From: Enoplolaimus lenunculus
Taxonomy: Eukaryota; Nematoda; Enoplea; Enoplida; Thoracostomopsidae
Assembly (NCBI GenBank): GCA_030248215.1
Contig: JASANG010003752.1
Span: 620,001-684,000 of the forward strand
Length of the DNA stretch: 64,000 nt
Direction of reading: 5' to 3'
The notes beneath the pieces were generated by a model. That model was not told the origin of the DNA. It saw only the letters and a program-made list of their open reading frames with translations, and did no database searches. The translations under genes were made by a program, and so were the position numbers. This document shows positions 56,696-64,000 of the stretch, piece after piece. The first letter of the stretch is position 1. Each line of letters opens with the position of its first letter.

Positions 56696-57205
56696 AATAT
56701 GTATTATGTAACTAATAGCTACATGAAGAAAATATATAAAATATAAGATATATATAATATATAGTAAATATATGATATATAGATTTATACATAATGTATA
56801 ATTATGTATGTATATAATTGTATATATAGGAGGGAAGGTGGGAGGGGTGGATTGTATATAATGTGTGGTAAAATTATATAATATAAGATGTGATATATAG
56901 ATATTGATATAATGTGAAATAATATATTATGTGTAGTTGTGTGTTAGTGTTGGAGATATGTGTGATATATATGTATATATAAATATAAATATATTATGTA
57001 TGAGTTATATGATATATAAAGAGAAAAACATCACTAACCCCAGAAAGAAAAATTTTAAGGGGGAAAGGTAATGGTCAGTGATGACCCCGGCCATTAGTTC
57101 CCTGAAAATTGGGATGTCCACCAGCGAAAACCGGCTTTTGGACAACCCAATTCGCAGGGATTAAGCCCCCACGCCGCGAGCATTGGCTGGCCGTAGGATT
57201 TGTGG

Positions 57206-57985
57206 GGGGTATTGTTACTTACCCATATTAAATGTAATGGTATTTTTACTTACCCATAGTAAATGTAATGGTATTTTTACTTACCCATAGGAAATGTAAT
57301 GGTATTTTTAGTTAGATAGATAGATAAAGTAGAAAGAGGATATGACGCCACTGTGGGCGTTCGCGTAGACAAATTAAAAACATTGTCCATTGCGACATCC
57401 TACGACCATATATACTCTGTGTGTCACTCTACATTAACCTTTAGACGTTCTGTTTCAACAATAAACTTATAAATTTTCCTTATATCAAGAGTTTTTACTT
57501 ACCCATAAATGTAATGGTATTTTTACTTACCCATAGTAAATGTAATGGTATTTTTACTTACCCATTGTAAATGTAATGGTATTTTTACTTACCCATAAAT
57601 GTAATGGTATTTTTACTTACCCATAAATGTAATCGTATTTTTACTTACCCATAGTAAATGTAATGATATTTTTACTTACCCATAGTAAATGTAATGGTAT
57701 TTTTACTTACCCATAGTAAATGTAATGGTATTTTTACTTACCCATAGTAAATGTAATGGTATTTTTACTTACCCATAGTAAATGTAATGGTATTTTTACT
57801 TACCCATAGTAAATGTAATGGTATTTTTACTTACCCATAAATGTAATGGTATTTTTACTTACCCATAAATGTAATCGTATTTTTACTTACCCATAGTAAA
57901 TGTAATGGTATTTTTACTTACCCATAGTAAATGTAATGGTATTTTTACTTACCCATAGTAAATGTAATGGTTTTTTACTCCCCTT
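57206..57985. repeat. Minisatellite array, right block
   Basis: The same 31/27-bp units as at 53415 continue on the far side of the LINE, interrupted at 57309-57491 by a LINE 3' fragment. The last units degrade into GGTTTTTTACTCCCC. The variant unit CCCATAGGAAATGTAATGG occurs just before the LINE 3' end in both blocks. Confidence 0.9.
57309..57491 (-). mobile_element. 5'-truncated copy of the same LINE (3' end only)
   Basis: About 183 bases are nearly identical to 53886-54068, the 3' end of the large LINE, with one fewer TAGA unit and one or two substitutions. On the far side it breaks into the minisatellite at TCAAGAG|TTTTTACTTACCC. It joins the array at the same place in the unit as the large copy. 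Confidence 0.88.
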
Positions 57986-57999
57986 ATATCTAGAATTTT

Positions 58000-58210
58000 T
58001 ACTCTCCTTAGTAACGGTTGCGGTATACTTTACAAAACCGGACGCCGCCGGGTGGTGGTGTGCGGTAATTTTTAATGAAAAGTTTTGCAGCGCCACGTGC
58101 CGGTGCGTTGCGGCGTGCGGCAAAATTTTTACCGCGCCGCGCGCCAACGTGTGTCGGCGTGCGGTTCGCACGGTGGTGTACGGCGGCGCGCAGCGAGTAT
58201 AGCGCAACCC
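58000..58210. other. CpG-rich island
   Basis: Directly after the minisatellite comes a block rich in GGCGTGCGG, GCGCCACGTG and CGGCGGCGCGC words in otherwise AT-rich DNA. Open frames exist on both strands but lack any family resemblance. GTGCGG and GGTGTGCGG words repeat every few tens of bases. Confidence 0.5.
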
Positions 58211-58467
58211 TAATTTCAAACTTAGCCTTTGTTACAATAATTTATACATCAGGTGCGTCTTGTTTCTGCTTGATTGCTTCCCAAGCATTCTTTCCATGGT
58301 CAACATCAACTGTCAGTTGTTTAGTTTAATCAGGTCCACTGCAAAGTTTGTGCTGTTTCATTTCTATTTTGGTAGAGGTCAATAGCTTTTCTTCCATACC
58401 ACTGTTTATTATTTTATATGCCTAAAGCGGAGGCTAAAGCTTAGGTTAAAAGTTCGGCAAAAGTTTT

Positions 58468-59319
58468 CTATCTGTAGGTCCGGCGTTTGCCTCAAAATGG
58501 TCAGGTTTTGAAATTTTTCAGACATTGGTGTTGCTCATTGGCCTCTTCTTATCATCCAAATTTTAAATTTGAATTTTCGAGGTCCTAAGGTCCCCGTTGG
58601 CCCTGAAAAAACCTTTGACAAATAGTGTAAGAATCTATAGTATTCGATGCAGGTTGACGCGCTCCAACCATTGATGCAAATTCTATTGGTATCTGATTAA
58701 ATAGTTCCAGAGTTATTGTGAAATGACTATTTTGACGCTGGGTCAACGGTCCGGGTACTTAGGCGTCAAAATAATTATTTGACCATAACTCTTGAATTGC
58801 TAAATCAGATACCATCGAAATGATATGATTATTAATTGATTTTAGCTTAGCAAACTGCGTCAAGTGGTATATGAAATGCTAAAATTTCTGGCAAATTTTT
58901 TATCCCGCCCTTATATCAGATGATACTCGATGTAACTTTGGAATATAATGCTATTCGCATAAAATGACATGCAGACTGGTGTAGCAGATAAAGATAGTTG
59001 TATTTGTAAATCAATGGCATATGACATTTGCTCTTTGTCCGTTCATGCGATGTTAAAGTCCAAATTTTAACGTTGACATCGAATCAGCATGACATAAAAC
59101 GTGACCCTACTATCCCGGTTACAACGTGAATCGCTCATTAGGATCACAAAAATCTTATTTTTCCAAAATTTAAATTTGGGTGCGGGATGATCAGCAAAGG
59201 TATTAAGATGAAGCCCAAATGTGTAAAAAATTTTAAAATTGAACCATTTTGGGCAAACGCCGTTCCGGGGTGAGAGAAAATACACATCATTTGGTATTAA
59301 ACGCCAGACCTACAGATAG
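58468..59319. mobile_element. 850-bp terminal-inverted-repeat element
   Basis: CTATCTGTAGGTCCGGCGTT at the left is the inverse of AACGCCAGACCTACAGATAG at the right. The subterminal words CAAAATGG and CCATTTTG also pair. Inside, TGACTATTTTGACGCTGGG and CGTCAAAATAATTATTTGAC form a second inverted repeat at about 58725-58790. No transposase frame is present. The superfamily is unknown. Confidence 0.75.
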
Positions 59320-61320
59320 CAACTGTTTGTCCTGTGGTGACCTTACCCGGTCCACGAGTGAATTTTCCCAAGCGACGCCATCGGACTATTAATGGGGCAC
59401 CAACCAGTCTGCCTCTGTGGTTTTAATTACAACGCTTGCTTTACTGTCGTAAGTAGTTTTCGTGACACTTTTTAAAAAAATTTATTCAGGTACTGTCGTT
59501 GAGTAGCTAACATATTGCAACTTTAAACAAAAGTTTCAATTTTAACAGCCAAGAAACATTGTCGAAACGTGAGGGCGGTAAAACATTTTCAATTTGTCTA
59601 ACTGTCAATATCAGCTGGTACAAGATATATATTTCAGAGTCGTACGTGCTCAATTCAACATTTGATTATGATATTCTGTAATTATAGTTATAAATTTTGC
59701 TGATCACTCAAGCGACATTATACTTTATTTGAAAGACTCGTTCGACTCTATTAAAATGTTCAAAACACGCTACAGAAACGTGTCCACGTGAAATAAATTA
59801 TTTGACTGGCACGTGTTACTTTGAGGGGCGTACCGTGTTTCCGGCGAAACTTCTATTGAGTATGCATCAGCTTTAGACTGAATTTTTTGCCCAGGCTTAG
59901 GCGTAAGCTTACGTCTAGCACACTGAGGCCTAGGCTTAGAAATATGCTAATACACACCTCAAAGTGAGATTGGTTGTTTGAGCGATTGCATTACAAACTG
60001 AAATTACCTAAAATCTAATGATACATTTTCTAATTTACCGCTCCGATAAAATAAGGAAGATTTTAAAATTTACAATTATTCATAAAACTGTCAATAAATA
60101 TAAGAAAGCTTATTCTTGCCGTCACGGTATTTTTTAACTATTGAAACCTGAACATAATAAAGGTTTGCTAAAAACCAAAATACTCAAATAAATACCTTTG
60201 CCGCTATATATTATTCTATGTTCTCTGATATAATCTCATCTACGAAACAGCCTCAAATGCCAATAGAATACAAAAATATGCACGACAGTATTAAATTAGA
60301 CAGCGCGTTTGTGCTGTTATAGTTGCAGGAAATACAGGCAAATGATTTGCGGAAGCCGTATTTTGCCAACTGTTTTACTAGTTATCAAAAATGTGATTTG
60401 TACAAGCTCTCAAACGGAAAACGTCATAGTTTTATCATTTTTCGAATTCAGTTTAAATTTTACTTCCCGAGAGTTTAATTGGTTTATAAGATTCGTTGAT
60501 TTTCTGATTTATAAATATTTGTCTGTTCAAAAACTTGAAACCTCAACACTACAGTACGCCAAATTTTCAAGTATACAGCGCATGCAAACGCTTAATACTA
60601 AATTCTAAAACCGAAAGGAAAGCGAATCACTGAGAGAGATAAACTGATTGTCAAAGCGTAAATTAATTTGACGTAAGCCTTATATCTGTAAATTATTTAT
60701 CGATCATGCTTTTAAACCGAAGACAAAGCTTTAAGTTTTGAAAATAAATACTTCCTGGTGCGGTATTAATTCTCCTGTCAGTTCAATAAAATTTTGAAAT
60801 TGTATTTTCAACTGTGTGCAGCACATATCACTGGCTAATATAGTAGGTTCTCAAACAAACTTTGGTCAAGGAAAATACCCTATATGAAGTGAAAACATCA
60901 CGAAATTTTACTGTATTCGCTCGCATGGTTGTTAGCTTATAATATATTTTACCAGCTGGCAATAGAGGTTGCACACATTTGCAAATAATGACAACAGTGC
61001 GATGTTTTTCTTAATCAGCCCGTTTTTGTTTGGCATGCAGCGGTTGAAATAGTTGGTCGTAATCATGTATCACGTAACCAACCATGAAAATAACGGTTAC
61101 AGCTGTTTAAGCAGTAAAATTTTCAGCGAAATATAACTATTACGGATGTCAGTCTAAAATATGATGGCCAATAGAATGAACTGTAGAACTCTTGAAAATT
61201 TTAAAAGCCACAAAATTTTACACCAAAGCAATTGTCTTAAGTTACGATTTTTACAATGTAATACACGTTGTTGAATCTTCAAAATAAAAAATCAATTGCC
61301 AATTAGAGACAAAAGTTACC
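59320..61320. other. Intergenic, one telomere-word tract, otherwise featureless
   Basis: At about 59893-59950, CCCAGGCTTAGGCGTAAGC and GGCCTAGGCTTAGAAATATGC belong to the telomere-word repeat family. The remainder shows no gene, RNA or clear repeat. Confidence 0.4.
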
Positions 61321-61940
61321 AAGGCCGGCGTTAGGGTAGTCGCCCCCCAAACAGGTCTGATGGCCCTCCAATAAAATGTTTCACAGCTCGACTTTGCGGC
61401 CGGAAAAAAAGTTTACTTTGCCGAGATGGGCCCTAATTGGACGGGGCTCCTCCAATTGAAAAGTTTGTGGGACACTTCCGCCAGAACTGCTGGTAACGCA
61501 CTGCCAACTACTGAGGATAACGTAAACGAAGACTCGGGACCACGAAATTGCTCGTTGCCTTACGGCTTTTGTGCAAACTGTAAAAACCACGTATCGTGAT
61601 TTTCAGTGTAGAAATACTATTTTTATTTTACGTTAATATATGCATAAAAATGCAGTTTACATGCATTAGGACAAAATATCAATTTTAACAAGACAGCCGT
61701 GCTTGTAAGAGCCTGTTAGAAATATCCTGCGGCGCTTTTATTAACAAATATACTCAATGATTTGTTTATTTTTAGTTCAATATTATGTCTTTTAAATTAA
61801 ACGTGCTATATCAATTGCATTCACCGATTCAACGCAACAAAAATAGTTGCCAAAACAGTGAGCGTGTAGCCAAGGGGGGCTAGGGGAGCCAACCCCCCCT
61901 TGCAAAAATTTTGGCACACATAGAAAATTATTGCCCATGT
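61321..61940. other. Repeat remnants, unclassified
   Basis: About 61321-61480 is a GC-richer block (GGCCGGCGTTAGGG, GGGCCCTAATTGGACGGGGC) that resembles the ends of a dispersed element. CCAAGGGGGGCTAGG and CCAACCCCCCTT at 61870-61900 form a small inverted pair. Classes cannot be assigned. Confidence 0.35.
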
Positions 61941-62110
61941 ATAAAGATCATGGGCGGAACGTTTTTCTGTGGGACTGCAGAAGAATAAGCTTAAGCTTTA
62001 ATAGACTAATTTGTTTGCTTGGCTTAGGCTTAGGAATATGCTCATTCTTACGCTTAGGCATTTAGGCTTAGAATTAGAAATATGCTTATAATACTGGTCC
62101 GCCCCTGTTC
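61940..62110 (-). repeat. Dispersed repeat with telomere-like TTAGGC words
   Basis: GGCTTAGGCTTAGGAATATGC, then GCTTAGGCATTTAGGC and AATATGCTTATAATACTGG. The same AATATGCTTATA junction is found next to the perfect run at 41718-41745. CATGGGCGGAACG-type words flank it on the left. Confidence 0.65.
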
Positions 62111-62654
62111 TTTACTTGGCCAAAAATTTCAACCTTGCTTGTAAACTAATTGAATATTGTTTAATGCCCCTTACCTCCTCCTAGCAAGGTGAGCTGGCTG
62201 CAGACCCGCAAAACAGTAACCAGTTCAGGTGTTTGGACAGTTTGCAATCAGAGGTAAAATAAATCTCAGCCAACTTGGCAGACCTTAATACTGTACCATG
62301 ATGTTCAAATAGTCACCGTGAAACTATTACTTCGCGACAAACCAGCTTTGAAGTTCTTGCAGCGTGGACACAGTTACAAGTCGCTTGACTTTCTTGCACT
62401 TGCATTTTGATAGGTCGAACAAAAAAACCGGTGTTCCGGTATCAAATAACGGTAGGTAAATTCAGAACCCAAATTTCACAAGAATTTCAGAAATAACCAG
62501 AAGTCCGTTTAAATCCTGGTTACAATGCTATTTTATATTTAAAAATGCTCGCGTGAAGAGAACGCAATAAATATTGATTTGCAAGCAGCAGGTTTGGATA
62601 TATCTTAACATTTCGATTATCAAATAATAGGCCGCCGTTTCTTTAAGGAGCGCA

Positions 62655-62830
62655 ACAGCAGTATAAGCATATTCCTAAACCTAAGGTTCAGCATAAGAAT
62701 ACGCATATTCCTAAACCTAAGCCTCAGCATAAGAATAACTCTATAACGAAACCGAAGTACGCAAAAAATAGTGTAAAGATTAAACTTACTCTAGTATTGT
62801 CCATCGAAAAAAATGTTCGCCCATCAAAGA
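62655..62830 (+). repeat. Dispersed repeat with telomere-like CCTAAG words
   Basis: GGAGCGCAACAGCAGTATAA, GCATATTCCTAAACCTAAGG, then again GCATATTCCTAAACCTAAGC and GAACATGGGCC. This is the opposite orientation to 61940-62110, with the same constant words around the telomere-like part. Confidence 0.65.
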
Positions 62831-62839
62831 ACATGGGCC

Positions 62840-64000
62840 AAATAATAATTTCAAACAACCTTAAATGCGTTCCGAAAAATGGAAGTACTACGCATAGCAA
62901 TCCTATTAATATCTCACAACAGTTCACCGGAATTAGATGGTTGGACGAACCTTGATTCATTAACGTAAATTATAGAATTGGAATTAATAACTTTGTTGTC
63001 AAGAAGTTTCTATTAAAACAAATTGTTCATTGCTATAGACTACGGCTACAGAACAGTTTCAGACACAAACTCGGCAACTTTATACAATTTTTCTGTTATA
63101 AGATGAAAGTCAGAAAGTACAGAAACAAAAAAATTTCACCGCAGTAATATAATAATTGTTCCTTGCCAGATACCACATGACATAATATTCAAATGTCACA
63201 AGAAGATTAGAAAGTTCGTTAAGAAAAAGTATTAAAGCCGACTGTAAGAAGAAACATAAATGACAAACTCCAAAACAACCTAAAATTATTATGCCGAGGT
63301 GCAATTCGCATCCGAGTTGCGTTAATATTTCTACTCATATATTGATCAAAAAAGCTACCAATAGAAAAAAATCGATATTCACTGCATGAACATGTGCATG
63401 CAGTATATGACAATTATCAATAACTGCAATTTTTTATACAAAAATTTTTACATTCCCACTTTTAAAAAGCTATTATAATATTCGGAAACACGGCAGAAAA
63501 CATCCGATATCCCAATAGTTCATAATGAATCCTGATACCGGTTTCTCTGGTATCACACCGGATCAGTACATCCGGTATCTGCCTAAGCATAAAGTCAAAT
63601 TCAACATTGCATATTTACACCACTAATCTTAATCTACTTGTAGCAATCGTCCTTCACAGCTTCAAGTTTCAAATTTGCAGGCTAAATTCTCCCACTGGAA
63701 AAATCCATACACGTTTAGCTCTCCACTCGAAAAATGCCCTTGGATTGAAATAAAATTTTTAAAAGCGAAAAGACAAAAAGGTGTTGTAAGCATAGCACCA
63801 CCTATAAGCTGCGAAGCAGCAAAATTAACCAAAAATTTACAAAACAGACAAAATTTGCGAAAAATTTAAAATTTTCACCTCCTAATTTTTATCTCAGAGA
63901 GTTTGTCAAAAGCCACCCCAAGCTTATAAAATCCCGGAGTGGAACCTAGGGGCACCTCAAATAAAACCCCCACTGATGATTGGGCTATTGAAATGCCAAA
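62840..64000. other. Right edge, no gene supported
   Basis: Minus-strand frames at 62724-62960, 63110-63304 and 63219-63413 are hydrophobic and could hide exons of a membrane protein, but no family or phase-compatible joins were found. CCGGTTTCTCTGGTATCACACCGG-type words near 63537-63585 hint at a decayed MITE. Nothing else is seen. Confidence 0.3.

Larger units (their letters stand above)
53886..57205 (-). mobile_element. RNase H-bearing LINE (I/R1-like group), internally deleted
   Basis: On the minus strand the order is: a 5' region (57205-56700, partly AT-repeat), ORF1 (56695-55978), an APE-type endonuclease (55830-55327), the C-terminal part of reverse transcriptase, RNase H, a CCHC finger and a TATC-repeat tail (TTTATCTATCTATC at 53905-53886). 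The palm and fingers of the reverse transcriptase are missing where the endonuclease frame runs directly into the post-catalytic region at about 55330, so it cannot move by itself. Both ends adjoin the minisatellite. GGTATTTTTAGTTA on the left and GGTATTGTTACTTA on the right could be a diverged 14-bp target duplication. Confidence 0.88.

Noticed and set aside
53415-57985. CRISPR-like array
   Set aside because: The units are contiguous without unique spacers and the genome is eukaryotic; it is a minisatellite.
57936-58329. Overlapping frames on both strands across the CpG-rich block
   Set aside because: Composition-driven open frames with Arg/Ala-rich translations and no conserved motif.
62724-63413. 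Hydrophobic minus-strand frames that might be exons of a membrane protein
   Set aside because: Part of 62724-62830 lies in the telomere-word repeat, the frames overlap out of phase, and no family motif was seen.

Overview
The window is eukaryotic and most likely from a nematode. The evidence is intron-rich protein genes with GT..AG splice sites, AT-rich intergenic DNA, metazoan families common in nematodes (a DEG/ENaC channel, a DUF229 protein, a peptide-type GPCR), and repeated traces of TTAGGC, the nematode telomere unit, including one nearly perfect run at 41718-41745. Species cannot be fixed from the sequence. No virus-like or LTR element was recognised.

Five host genes are supported by spliced models whose reading phase closes across every junction. 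From left to right they are: a type I membrane protein with a weak Notch-ligand (DSL) resemblance (126-4091, +, tentative first exon); a mitochondrial release-factor-like GGQ protein of the MTRFR/C12orf65 type (8720-10522, +, 4 exons, 159 aa); a complete DEG/ENaC sodium channel of the ASIC/degenerin type (16319-25277, +, 14 exons, 534 aa); a complete DUF229 alkaline-phosphatase-like protein with an N-terminal membrane anchor (29818-37086, +, 11 exons, 777 aa); and a complete rhodopsin-like peptide-type GPCR (42805-48155, -, 4 exons, 371 aa). These genes belong to unrelated pathways and I see no operon arrangement. No promoters, poly(A) sites or intact tRNA genes could be supported.

The rest is mobile DNA and repeats. 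There is a decayed pogo/Tigger-type DNA transposon (about 11040-12735) and an RNase H-bearing LINE on the minus strand (53886-57205) inside a 27-31 bp minisatellite. Several MITE families occur: a TA-target family loaded with GAGTC/GACTC palindromes, a hAT-like CAGGGTG..CCGG group with 8-bp target duplications, a TACTGTAGTGACCC family with foldback, a palindromic ACTTAAGT family, and an 850 bp terminal-inverted-repeat element. There is also a dispersed repeat carrying about 175-bp tandem units (three loci), tRNA-derived repeats in a nested duplication at 6.5-7.5 kb, and dispersed elements carrying telomere-like TTAGGC tracts. The right end (59.3-64 kb) holds no gene I can support.

The most interesting signals are the LINE/minisatellite association, the telomere-word-bearing dispersed elements, and the MITE family that spreads AP-1-like heptamers.
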